DNA from: Vitrella brassicaformis
Lineage: Eukaryota > Sar > Vitrellaceae
Length of the DNA: 64,000 nucleotides
Reading direction: 5' to 3'
Assembly (NCBI GenBank): GCA_001179505.1
Contig: CDMY01000973.1
Location: 110,182-174,181, forward strand
The notes beneath the pieces were generated by a model. It had not been told where the DNA came from. It searched no databases and saw only the letters and a program-made list of their open reading frames with translations. Positions 12,722-23,800 of the stretch are shown here, one piece after another (position 1 is the stretch's first letter; each line of letters begins with the position of its first letter). The translations under genes were made by a program, and so were the position numbers.

Positions 12722-12749
12722 TTCATGCAATGTCACTGCCCTTGTACAG
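12722..12749 (+). repeat. 28-bp intergenic repeat, copy A
   Basis: Starts ttcatgcaatg and ends cccttgtacag. It matches 14088-14116 except for one inserted base and one substitution. Confidence 0.5.
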
Positions 12750-14044
12750 ACGTGGTTTGTTTTGTCTCCTTTACGAGAGAGAGGTCTGTTGACGCATTGA
12801 CGAAGGGCGGGACGCGTCAAGCGTGGCGTTGTTGGAATGGAATGTCAGAACGAACGAGAGAGAGAGAGAGAGAGGGAGGGAGGGAGGGAAAGCGGCTTTC
12901 CCCTCTATACGGCGCAGGATGCGTGTGTGTGTGCAGAAAGACGCCTTGCCTTCGTGGTGTAGTAGTGCCAAGATGTGGTGTGGTGTGGTGTGGTGGCATG
13001 TGTAGCAAGCAACCTTATTCGGGCAGCCCATTTTCCTCCTCAAGAAGAGCTCATGCAGCTCATTCTGGGCGGGCTCTGGAAGGAGGAATGCAACGGCAGT
13101 GGTGGTTCCATACCTTATACAGTATACAGGGGAACTAACTGGGTGTGTAGATATGTACGCGTCATTGGACGCATGGCATGGACGGAGCAGACAGACAGAC
13201 AGACACTCTGAGTGTCTCGTTGTCGCGTCGCGCCTCTGTATGGGTGTATCTGCCCATGTGTACATACGCACGAAGGGACAACGGAGCGTTGGATTGGTAT
13301 TGGTGTTGGTGTCGGTGTTGATGCCAGTGCGCACGGGGATTGACACCGCTGGGCTGTATTTGTTTGATGTCGGGATCCTGGCGGTTGATGTCGTCTCTGA
13401 CATGTCAGGAGAGGCCATCAAGCGTCGTGATCGCGAAGATGCAAACAGACCAGTGGTGGCATCCCCGCGCGTACGCACCATGTCTGGTGCCACGTGTGAT
13501 GTGTGTATCCGTACCATGTTTGTTTTCACTGGTGGAGCGCTGAGTTGGTGTTGATGGGCATGTCCACAAGTGGCTGACTGACACCGCACCGTCACGTTTG
13601 ATTTCACACGTCAAGACAGAGCAGTGGTGCCATACAGACAGACAGATAATCTTGAAAGCGATGTTTGGTGCCACGTATGTATGTTTTTCCTCTGTGTTTT
13701 CCCCGCCGCCGTTTTCCCTTCCGAGGCGTTTTCGGCACCAACGAGCACCAACCCAATCAGCTGTCGATAACTCTGCTACTCCATACTGCCTGGTGCACTC
13801 ATTGCGCGTGCATGTATGTGTGTGTTGGTTGGTAGCGCACCAGCAGCAGCCATTCCTCCCTCTTCCCTTCCTGCCATAGCTGTGTGTGTGTCTATGTGTG
13901 TCTCGTCCTGTGTGCTCCTCTGGCCGTGAGTGTTTTAACTGTCTGCCATCTCTCCACACGTACCCACCTACTCTAATGATACGCTCATGGACGAAGAAAA
14001 TGATGGATGCCGCTGCGGGCCGCCAAGGCCATATGAATGCTGCC

Positions 14045-14066
14045 TGTCTGTCTGTCTGTCTGTCTT
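14045..14066. repeat. (CTGT)n microsatellite
   Basis: Five to six CTGT units in the 2-kb intergenic region before the SDR gene. It is typical of the many tetranucleotide tracts in the window. Confidence 0.55.
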
Positions 14067-14087
14067 GGCTGGCCCAGTGCAGTGCGA

Positions 14088-14116
14088 TTCATGCAATGCT
14101 CACTGCCCTTGTGCAG
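14088..14116 (+). repeat. 29-bp intergenic repeat, copy B
   Basis: Starts ttcatgcaatgc and ends cccttgtgcag. It is the second copy of the sequence at 12722-12749 in the same intergenic region. Confidence 0.5.
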
Positions 14117-14396
14117 CCAGCCACAGAGTTGTGTGTCCGCCTTTGTGTGTGTGGATCGGCGCGACGAACCTGAGACACACACAGCAGCCCATCCCACATA
14201 CACAGATGATCGTAACGAAAGCAGCGTGTGGTGACCCTCGTCACTGCAGATTCACAAAATCCCTGCGTGGTTGATCTGGCCGTCCTCAGTCGACGAGGGC
14301 ACGTCACAGTGTAGCCCCTTAACACCGCGAGCTTTTTGGAAACCCTGCGAGCCAGCCCGGAGAGAGGAAAGAGGAAAAAAGCCCGCGCGTAAAGGG

Positions 14397-16304
14397 ATGG
14401 CTGAAGACCGCATCCTTAGTCGATGCCTCATCGTGAGGCCACTGGTCTCATCATCAATGGCACTGCTGATCTATCAGCTGATCTGCACTGCTGCTGCATT
14501 CCAACCACCGCCCTCATACAGCAGACTGAGCGGCCTGCGGATGTCTTCACAGCGCGCAGACGCAGTAGCTGAAGCCAACACAGACAGGAGGAGTCTCGTC
14601 AAGGGCATTGCTGCTGCTGGTGTTGGTCTGGGGCTGGTGGGCGGCAAGCGGGTGATTGACGGGCCCGTCTACAGCAACGTCGTCGACTTGAGTGGGGAGA
14701 ACATCGTTATCACTGGGGTGGGTGAGCACAGGACGGTGGTGATGAATCGCCTGCTGACCGGGGCGCACTTCGTTTGGTGTTGGTTGGTGCAGGGCAACAC
14801 TGGGCTTGGGAAGGCCGCTGCTGTCCGCCTTGCAGCTCTCGGTGAGAAGCGATGGACCCCTCACTTCACACGATGTGTCGTGCTGTGCTGTGTGTGGATG
14901 TGCTGCCGGTGTTGTCACGTGCAGGTGCTGCGGTTACGATAGCCTGTCGGTCTCCATCCAAGGCCGAGGCGGCTGTCAAGGACATCCAGCAGGCCAGCGG
15001 GTCATCAGCTGTCGATGCCGTCCCCCTGGACCTCACGTAAGCATCAGCCACACCGCTCTGCTGCCGACTAGGATGCCATCAGGGCAGGGCTTCCCCCCTG
15101 TTTGTGGGTGTGCAGTGATTCCTCGTCGATTGCGTCCTGTGCGAGAGAACTGTCTGGCCGTCTGGGCAAGATTGACGTGCTGATGAACAACGCTGGCGTG
15201 ATGGCCATTCCCAACAGAGAGACCACCGCAGACGGATACGAGAAACAAATGGGGGTGAGTGAGTGAGTCTGTCAGCAAGGAGGCGACGCATAGCATCCGG
15301 CGTCATTGCATATTCTCTCTTGCCCGTCTGTCCGTCCGTTTTGAACAGATCAACCATCTGGGTCACTTTCGCCTCACCAGCCTGGTGCTGCCCCTGCTGG
15401 CCGCCGCCTCCACACCACGAGTCGTCAACGTGTCCTCCAAGGCACACACTCTCGTAAGCACCATGCCTGACCTGACAGACTGACGCATGGGCGAGCCACC
15501 GGGTGAGAATTCGGTCTCCCCTTTCCCCTTTCTCTCTATCAGGCCAAGCTTGACTTCAGCGACTTTTTTCTGACGAAGGACTATGACCCCTGGGTGGCTT
15601 ACGGCAACAGTAAGCTGGCCAATATATTGTTTACCAAGCAGCTCAACCAATGGGCCGCAGAGGGCAGCCTCGGCAACGCCGCGGGCAACCTCCGGCAGCT
15701 CACGGCCGTGAGCTGCCACCCTGGGCTGGTGAGAACTGAGCTGGGGCGGTACTTCTTCAACACGGACAACATTCCCCTGTTCCCGTTCGGCTGGCTGCTC
15801 ACCCCACTGCTCATCCCTGGGTGGGAAATCAAGCTAGAAAGGGCAATGGATGGGTGTGGGCGGTGTGTTGGTTCCATTCCATCTCTGTGCACACTGTGTG
15901 TGTGTGCGGTCTGCGTGGAATCAGGATCTACGCGAGTCGGTCGCCCGAACGCGGTGCGCAGACGCAGATCTACTGTGCGGCTGAGCCCACACTGCAGGTC
16001 ACTTCAGTGACAATGAAGCAAATGAGTGTCTCTCGTTGATCAACCGAGTACCTGCTTCTGGTGCGCGTGTGTGTAGGGAACAGCTGGGGGCGAGTATTTC
16101 GAGGACTGCCACATCAGTACTCCGTCAAAAGACGCAAGGGATCGACAGGTGCGGAGAACGGACTGGTGCGTTCCCTGTCACTTGTGTGTGTTGATGGAAT
16201 GGCCTGCTGTGTGTGATGTGATATGTTGTGTTGTTGTTGTCAAGATGGCGGCGCGGCTGTGGGAGGTGAGCGAGAAGCTGACAGGGGCCTCATGGAACGC
16301 ATGA
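14397..16304 (+). CDS. Short-chain dehydrogenase/reductase with plastid-type leader
   Basis: A classical NAD(P)-dependent SDR, closest in feel to retinol dehydrogenase/WW-domain oxidoreductase-like or protochlorophyllide-reductase-like SDRs. Nine exons join in frame: 14397-14717, 14793-14841, 14925-15036, 15116-15254, 15349-15453, 15543-15820, 15925-15997, 16077-16148, 16245-16304. The cofactor loop TGGNTGLG spans the first junction. NNAG, VSSKAHT (Ser) and YGNSKLAN (Tyr-Lys) complete the catalytic set; SPERGAQTQIYCA is a typical C-terminal SDR block. The N-terminus has a hydrophobic signal (MALLIYQLICTAAAF) followed by a Ser/Arg-rich stretch, then RRSLVKGIAAAGVGLGLV, a twin-arginine plus hydrophobic segment. 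This suggests a complex plastid and perhaps thylakoid destination. The start could be ATG 14397 or the in-frame ATG at 14457. The substrate is unknown. Confidence 0.88.
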
Positions 16305-17098
16305 CTGACACGACAGAGCGATGCTGCGATGGATGGATGGATGGATAGATGAGATACTGAGAGGTCGCTGAGAAGAGGAGTGTCAGAGAGATATCGTTTT
16401 GGGTGGGTCAGCCATACTTGTGCAGCACTTGTGAGGGGTGGTTTGTGAATGAAGACCTACACTGTAGGTGGAAGAAAATCTCAGGGTGCGGTCTGCACGT
16501 GATGTCAGAGACTTGACACCAGAGAGAGGTGAATTCACCGCTTCATTCGTCGGCTCAGCAGTCTGTCTGTCGCGTCACGACAGAAAAGCACGCATCCGTC
16601 CACCCACCCGCATACAGAGCCTCACTCTTCAGACAGACAGTCTGCTTTGTTTACACCGATATGTGTCTTTCGGCTGATAGCACCACATCGACCAACCCTA
16701 GGCCTCAAGGTGATCGGTGAGTTGCAGCAGCCGAAAGGCACATGCTGGTGCACAACAGCACGTATATGGTCCGACAGACTGGGTCATGAGAAGAAAGAAA
16801 CACCCATCTCTCTCCGCGAGCATTTCTCAAGCCAAATGTCCCCCTCCCACACAAGCAGCGGCCCACACACATGGCATGGCATCAACAACACTTGCTGTCA
16901 CACTTGTGCAGCGAGCTCTTCATCATGCGCACGAGAAGGGAAGACAAGTGGCTGCAGACCCAAGTCACGGCCTGCCGCCTCTTTCCTCTCCATCTCGTCC
17001 GCATGATGGAGAGCTCGCTGAAAGAGCACAACAGCATGTGAGCATGAAGGGAAACAAACGCCGATCTCTCATACTCGCTCCAGTCGCGGGCAGCATCG
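16305..17098. other. Convergent intergenic region
   Basis: About 790 bp between the SDR and MsrA stop codons. No protein-like ORF. It contains two copies of acttgtgcag (16416 and 16902), a decamer also present at 20270. It presumably holds both 3' UTRs. Confidence 0.45.
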
Positions 17099-17977
17099 TC
17101 ACCATCTCGGGCGGTGGTTGCAGTACCCGAATGGGTTCTTGAAGAGGTACATCTGGTGGTAAATCTCTGCCCGCCAGAAGTCGTCAGGCTTGGCGCTGAC
17201 GATCTCGGTCACGATGGGGCTGCTCCACCTGGCCTGCATCTCCTCCTTGACCTTCTCGGCCGCCGCCTTCTGCTCGTCGGAATGCACAAAGATGGCCGAC
17301 CGATACTGCGGACCAACGTCGTTCCCCTGACACACAGGAAGTAAGAGAAGACACACATGGCTCTTTCCCTGTGTGTCCGTGTGTTGTGGTGGTCAGCCGC
17401 CCAACTCACCTGTCTGTTGGGTGTGGTAGGGTCATGGATGCGGAAGAGGTACTCGCACAGCTGCGCGTAGCTGACCTTGTCGGGGAAGTACTCGATCTGC
17501 AGGGCCTCGGCGTGGCCGGTGGTCTTGGAGCACACCTCCTCATAGGTGGGGTCGGGCTTGCTGCCGCCCATGTACCCCACCGATGTGCTCTTCAGCGCTG
17601 CCCCAAACTCATTGCGGAAGAACCTACACATCACGTCCCATCACATCACATCACATCACACGGGGAGGCTATGGCTCCTGCGCTCAGATCACTGACTTTT
17701 CGATGCCCCAGAAGCAGCCGCCAGCGAAAGACGCGTACTCCGAAGGCGCATCCTTGTCAGCGCCCTCCACATAGTTTGGCGCGGTGGCAGGCTTGCGCTC
17801 GTCGACTCCCAGGAAGGCCGCCATCAGGGGTGTGGTCGTGAGTGCTCGCCTGAACGGGCGGAGTGCGGCAGGGGACTGCTGCACGAGCCGCTGCAGCGAC
17901 TGTGAGGAGGGAAGGGTGAAGGAGAAAGATGGGCTGAGTGCGACGGACAGGGCTACGCAGATCTTCAACGAACTCAT
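17099..17977 (-). CDS. msrA: Peptide methionine-S-sulfoxide reductase MsrA, probable plastid leader
   Basis: MsrA reduces methionine-S-sulfoxide in proteins using thioredoxin. Three exons on the minus strand: 17977 to about 17695, about 17624-17410 and about 17330-17099. The active-site Cys is in FAGGCFWGIEK. Further family blocks are VGYMGGSKPDPTYEEV, TGHAEALQIEYF, RIHDPTTPNRQG and GPQYRSAIF. A C-terminal GYCNHRPRW supplies a possible resolving Cys. The start MSSLKICVALSVAL at 17977 gives a signal peptide, then SFTLPSSQSLQRL, a Phe-led Ser/Arg-rich stretch typical of complex-plastid transit peptides, before the catalytic domain about 90 residues in. An upstream in-frame ATG at 18091 would bury the signal and is less likely. 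It is divergent from the gene at 18208. Confidence 0.94.
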
Positions 17978-18207
17978 CGCATTCCTTCCTGTTGCCGTGT
18001 TGGTAGTCTTTTGCAGCCGCGACGGTTCGTGTCTTTGCCTCGCAGAGTTACGGGCTAAAGTCCGTTTCGCCTTCTTAAAACGGAAGTCCATGCGGCTGAG
18101 GACTGAAGCGGCTTCTGTTCGCTATCGTGGCCTTCCCTTCCCATAGGCCGGCCTCGAGCACGATGCATTGTTGATAGCCATCGGCAGTCTTAGCTACCGC
18201 GCAACTT

Positions 18208-19718
18208 GTGGTTCCGCTTCCCTCGGCCTCTACAATGACCGACAGGATGGCTCAAGTTGCGGGAGAGATACAGTGGGGCGTCCCGGCGTACCCCCTTCAT
18301 CCCATTCCCACCTCCAGCCACCAACCTGAACCCAACGGGGTTCTTTCGCAGCCCCCCGCCATTTCGCGTGCCATCTACGAGCAGTACGCTAGCTACCAGG
18401 CCCTTGCTGACCTCTACGGTGGCCTGCCCGTCCCGCAGAATCCCCCCCACCTCCTCCCCAGCCCCCAACCGCACACACGCAGCTCCCCGGCCAGTGACGC
18501 CATCGGCACGGCGAGTTCGTCCTCGTCTGCACACCAGCAGCAGGTGTGGCGGATGCCTAGCGGGCATGAGATCGCTGCGGCGCACAGCTTCCACCGCGCT
18601 GTGGAGGCCATGCAGGCGGGAGCCGGGGAGGGCAGCAGCGCACTTCTGCAGACGGACCATCCGGCTCCCGGCCGTCATCTGCAGCTGGTGTCGGCCATCC
18701 AGCAGCGAGAGATGGCCGACGAGCCACACCCACACCCACCCCAGGCTGCGTCCGATGACCACCAAAACCACCACACCGGTGCCGGCAGTAGCAACGGTAG
18801 CAACAAGCGCCCCCTCACCGAAGAGGAGGTGCCCGAGTCGTCGATGGCGGTGCAGCCGTACGAGATGCCGGCGTTCAAGCCGTTTGACGGCGAGGCGCCG
18901 GTGCTGGTGCAGGGGGTGCTGCGCAACAAGCGGATCGAGATCCGCAAGGCATACCTGCAGCTGGAGGAGGAGGTGATAGCCAAGTACATGTCGGATGCGG
19001 AGCCGGCGCAGCTCGTGTCGCGACTGGTGCGGGAGAACCGGGATTGGGTGTTCGGGCTGTACAGTAGGAGCTTCCCAGGCTGGAGATCTGGCGGCGATAA
19101 GGCCAGAAAGTAAGAAGAGAACCACGGACGGGCCCTCAGATGTGTGTGGGTGGACACGTGTGTGTGTGTGTGTGTGTGTGCAGGTTGCGTCCGGTGTGGT
19201 GCCGTCACGTGGAGATCAACACCACGTACGCGGTGGTGGACAACTCGAGCGGCGGCATCATCAAGGCCCACAGCAGCCTCAAGTACCTCCCCACTCCGCC
19301 AACCGCCCACACCTTCGTCTGCGTCAAGCACATCGAGTGCAAGCCCATCCAGGACAGTCAGATGGAGGAGGCCCGCGAGAAGGGCATGCAGGTGCTGCAG
19401 CCCAACCCGATGGTCAAGATGGCCATCGTCGTGGTCCCACACGAGGAGCGGAAGCCCAACCACAACTTCGCCGTCACGGTAGCGACGCTCAACCAGGAGA
19501 TCGCCATGAAGCAGGCCAAGAAGCGATACGGCACGGCCAAGAAGCTGGCGGGGTCATCGGGAGGGAGCAGCAAGGGGGAGGGTGGTGGAGAGGACCAGGG
19601 CATCGAGCACCCCATCACAGTGCCCCACCCGTCCCTCTCCCTCCTGGCCGGCCTCCCGCCCCTCGCACCCCCGCTCAACCTCCCAGGTGTGGGCGGCTTC
19701 GCAGAGCTCGCCATGATC

Positions 19719-19752
<34 letters not shown>

Positions 19753-19931
19753 AGGAACAGCCCACCACCGGCAGCAGCAAGCGGCGCCGGAAGGGTGGGG
19801 GCAGCGGGAGCAAGCGCGAGGCGGCGTTGGCGGAGTTGGCGCAGGAGGTGAACGTAGCTGAAGCGATTGGCGGCGTGAAGGTGGAGCAGGCGGATGCTGC
19901 CGCCAATGGGGAGGAGGGGCAAAACACTTAG
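18208..19931 (+). CDS. Unknown protein with Q-rich C-terminus
   Basis: Two exons: from ATG 18208 (or 18235, MTDRMAQVAG) to about 19109, and from about 19183 to the TAG ending at 19931. The separating intron has a (TG)n tract before cag. The first 200 residues are Pro/His/Ser-rich and look disordered. A compact, conserved-looking core lies at about 18870-19520: it begins KPFDGEAPVLVQGVLRNKR, continues through an acidic helix (YLQLEEEVIAKYM) and WVFGLYSRSFPGW, and after the intron reads WCRHVEINTTYAVVDNSSG. The tail has a 12-residue polyglutamine run (near 19720-19753) and a basic KRRRKGG stretch that could be a nuclear signal. I do not recognise the family; a nuclear or RNA-associated role would be a guess. 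Confidence 0.75.
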
Positions 19932-20871
19932 GATAAGGTTGACGAGAGGCGGGGTGCGGTGGTGTGGGGTGTGGGTATTGTAGAGATGGGGTGGGGTAGA
20001 TGCGTCCATTGCCTGAGAGAAAAAGGGACTGACTGCCTGCCTGGCTGGCTGGCTGGCTGAGGAGTGGCGTCATGTCGTGTCATGACTGGTGAGGAGGTGT
20101 CATGACTGCCTGCTGCATGCAGATACACCTGTATGATCGATATGCCATACCATGCTTGCCTGGATGTATGGATGGATGGATGGATGGTTTTTTGAATGCC
20201 GCTGTCTGTCTAATTATTGGTTGACTGACTGAGTGGCTGCATACCATATGGTATACGCTGGTGTCACTCACTTGTGCAGACGTGCGGGGCGTGCGCTTGA
20301 TGATTTGTTTGGCCGACTGACTGACTGACTGACCGACTGGAAGGAACCGCTTGGGTGTTGAGATGAAAACCAATGCATCGCACAGACGCGGGATCAAGCT
20401 GATGGGGTGGGTGGTGTTCACACGCTTGTCTTTCACCTTCACCTACTAGCCCACACACCGATTCCCCCCACTTTTAGGAAGGCTAGCGACACACATAAAT
20501 GCATAAATGCGCTCACTCATTGACACACACACACACACACACACTCGGGCGTATATACACATGGGGCTGTGGGTATGCAGTCGATCAGCAAAAACGCGAC
20601 TCTACAATCCACAAAGGGATGGAAAACTCACACAACACTGCGCATACACGTGTACGCACCTCTCTCGGTCTGCAGTGAGCGCCTCTTCGAGGCCTCACGC
20701 ACACTCCGCCCCCTCTGTGTGCACACAGCACACTGACACACACACAGAGGGGGCACAGATGAATGTCTCCCCAATCGACTCGACCCCCAGGAAGCACAAA
20801 AAGCCCTCCCTCCAGGTAGCAAAAAGCAAGTTTTGAGCAAAAGAGAAGAGCTCATCGAGATCTCCTCCATG
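19932..20871. other. Convergent intergenic region
   Basis: About 940 bp between two convergent genes. It holds CTGG and GACT tetranucleotide runs, a GGAT run near 20167-20187, a perfect 14-bp palindrome at 20241-20254 (ataccatatggtat) and one copy of acttgtgcag at 20270-20279. No coding potential was seen. Confidence 0.45.
20241..20254. repeat. Perfect 14-bp palindrome
   Basis: ataccatatggtat equals its own reverse complement. It sits between the 3' ends of two convergent genes. Function unknown. Confidence 0.5.
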
Positions 20872-23800
20872 TTAGCCGAATCTGAAGACCTCGAGCATGA
20901 GGTGCATCCTGCCGTTGCACCAGCCGTCCGCCTGCGTGAAGCGCCACGCCTCCTGCGCCATCGCCTCGGGGCCGCACACAAACACACCTACGCACACACA
21001 CACAGACAAACACGCCGACCATCCACACACAAAGGGGTGTGGTGTCGCCAGCTCACCGATGTGTTTTGGTGGGTGAGGTGAGGTCTGCAGCTTCTCGGCT
21101 GCCTGTGTGAGGAAGTCCGTGAGATTCCCCCTCCCCCGCTGCACACGCGCGTCGCCCTCGCCGTTGAGCGCGATCAGGTCGCTGTCGGTCGCTTCTTTGT
21201 TGGTCAGAAAAAAGCCGCACCTGACACAGACAGACAGACAGACAGGCAGACAGACAGGCAGACAGACAAGGAGGATGGGTACTAAATGTGGTTGTGTCGT
21301 GTTTGCTGTGTGGCTGGCTGGCTGGCATACTTGTCTGTGGGGATGTGCCTGAAATGGTTGGCCATCACGTCGAACATGCCGGCGTCACGGAATGACCAGT
21401 ACGCACAGCCCACCTGACAATCATACACACACACACACACACACACACATGGGGGGGCGAGCTTGACTCATCCACCATTTATTCTCTCTCTGCGTTCACC
21501 AACGCCCTGACCACCGACCGACCTTCTGTGCGTTCAGCGTCGCGACAACGGATGCAACAGCCGTGACACCAGAGCCGCCCGCAACGAACAATATCGCGTC
21601 ATAGTGCTTCATCTTCTGCTCAAAGCTGTGGCCATACGGCCCCCCGATGGCAACGAACGGCATCTCCACCCCTTTTGCCTCTCCCCCTCCCAATCCCCCG
21701 GCCCCCTCCCTCGCCCTCTCCTGCTTGTCCTGCAGCAAGGCCACCTTCTCCGCCAGTGCGGGCGTGAAGGCCTTGTACAGGCCGAGACGCTTCTTGGGGT
21801 CCATGACCTTGACGAGGAGAGCGAACCTGCCGTCGACAGTGGGTGGCGGGAAACCCTCCCCCTCTCCCTTTCTGTGTGCTGCCGCTGTCGTCTCGTCGAG
21901 GACAGGGACGATGCTGAAGGGGTGAGAGATGTTGCTGATGGATGGCATGAAGAGGGAGCACCACTGGCCCGGCCTGTGGACGAAGCCGCGCTTCTCGATC
22001 TGCAGGTAGACGGAGCCGTCGACCACTCGTGGGGGGCAGGAGGGGTCCAGCTGAGATCTCTGGTAGGTGACCGACATGATCGCCTCATACAGGTAATCGA
22101 GGACCACCAACGCCGTCGCGGCTGACATGGAGAGAGAGAGCAAGCCATCCTTCTCGCATCTGCCTGTCTGCCTGTCTGCCTGAGTGTGTGTGTGTGTTGC
22201 CTACCCAGTACGAGGTAGGAGAGGTTCCTAGCGTCTTCCCTCCAGGTGTCGCCGCCAACGTCTAGATGGAGGGCGATGAAGATGCCCGCTAGAGGCATCA
22301 AAGAGTGGAACTGCCGGAACACGGCATACGCCGGCACCCGCATGAAGCCCGTCAGCACAGCCACCCACAGAATCGCACCTGCGCCACACACACACACACA
22401 CACACACACACAAGAGAGAGAGAGAGAGGGACAGAGAGAGAGAGACGAATCGGTGAGATGAGCGATGGGGAGCGGTGGCAAAGGGACTGACACACCGGCA
22501 ATGATGCCCCACAGGAAGTTCTGATCCAGTTCCTCGATCAGGATGATGATGAAGTGGACGACGGTGAAGTAGGCGGCGATCAGGGAGAAGAAAATGTGGT
22601 ACTTGAGCGATCGCTCGAACCCAAGACCAAACGCCACGGGATTCAACGTCATCTACACACACACGAGGTACTGGATGGTGTGTGTGTGTGTCTATGTGTG
22701 TATGTTGCCAACGGACCTTTCTCGGTGTGAGGAGCAGAGCCGTCGTGAGTGCGAGTGCCGTCCCATGCTGAATCGCGAAGCCGATCGACTGAACAAGACA
22801 CGCAGGCCACGCACAGGCGAGGTGGGATGAAAGTGGGTGAAGGTCGGGCGGGTGTGTGGTGCTGAGCTGGGCTGAGCTGAGCTGAGCCACCGACCCTTCT
22901 GGCTGTGAGGGCGTCCCTGAGCTCGTTGTACTGGTGAACCACCATATAGACGATGCAGGCCGAGATGCCGCCGACCACAAACACACCTGATGATTGATGC
23001 GATGCCACACACGCACACGTCGCCCACCGGACATTCGCTGGCTGGTGCGTGGCTGCATCCGTCCCGCGCTGTCCTTCCTCACTTGTGAGAGACATGGAGC
23101 CAAACGTCTCCAGATACTCGTAGCCAGATCTGAGTCCACACACAAACGTGCTTGCGCGCGCCCTCCCACAGGTGACTCACTTGGGCGGTGCGAAGAGTGG
23201 CCTGGTGAGGATGGCCCGGAGCCTGTTGGTGGGCGGCAGGAGGTGCAGCAGCACCCCCAGCACCAGCACCGAAACCAACACGATCAGGTACACCCACAGC
23301 GGCCAATTGGTCGACTCCTCCACCTACGATTGTGCGGGGACGGGACGGACACAGCAGGCCATATATCATCTGTTTGCACCGCATAGGTCAATGAATGGTC
23401 TCTCCGTGGTGCTCGCTTCGCTTACGGCTGGGGCGTCAGTGACGGTGAAGCCCTCACCGACAGACGGCGGGAGGGTGTCAATGGTGGGGTCATCTTTCGC
23501 AAGGGCAAAGTCTGTCACGGGCGCCTGAGCCGAGATGCCCTTGCGGTTCCTGAACACACACGCACGCACAATCCATCCACCCATTGTGGTGTGTGTGTGT
23601 GTGTGTGTGGTGGGTGCAGGGGCTGTGCCTGCCATCCATTGTCTGTGTGAAGCTCACTGGAATGCTGGTCTCACGAAGATGCGCGTGGCGTTCTCGACGG
23701 GCATCGATTCTCCCTGCAGCGGCAGCACAAAGAAGCTCTTGTCGCGGCCAATCTAAGAAGCACAAGAGGGCAGAAACAAGAATCTAAGGAGCACAGGAGC

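Larger units (their letters stand above)
12402..14396. other. Long intergenic region, no gene recognised
   Basis: About 2 kb between two plus-strand genes. ORFs here are low-complexity or biased by CTGT, TG and GA repeats and look non-coding. It contains microsatellites (GAGA and GGGA near 12855-12890, CTGT near 14045-14066) and two diverged copies of a 28-29 bp sequence at 12722-12749 and 14088-14116. Within 80 bp of the SDR start, CGCGAGCTT (14326) and TGCGAGCC (14346) resemble the inverted TWAGCTCGCA promoter element imperfectly. Confidence 0.45.

Noticed and set aside
12855-12890. GAGA/GGGA tract as a transposon end
   Set aside because: Plain microsatellite with no terminal repeats, target duplication or transposase ORF.
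12653-13607. Overlapping ORFs on both strands in the 12.4-14.4 kb region
   Set aside because: They are driven by GA, CTGT and TG repeats, lack any domain-like block and have no splice-coherent partner exons.
18190-19125. 311-codon minus-strand ORF opposite the unknown gene
   Set aside because: Antisense shadow; runs through the splice donor of the plus-strand gene and has Arg/Leu/His bias.
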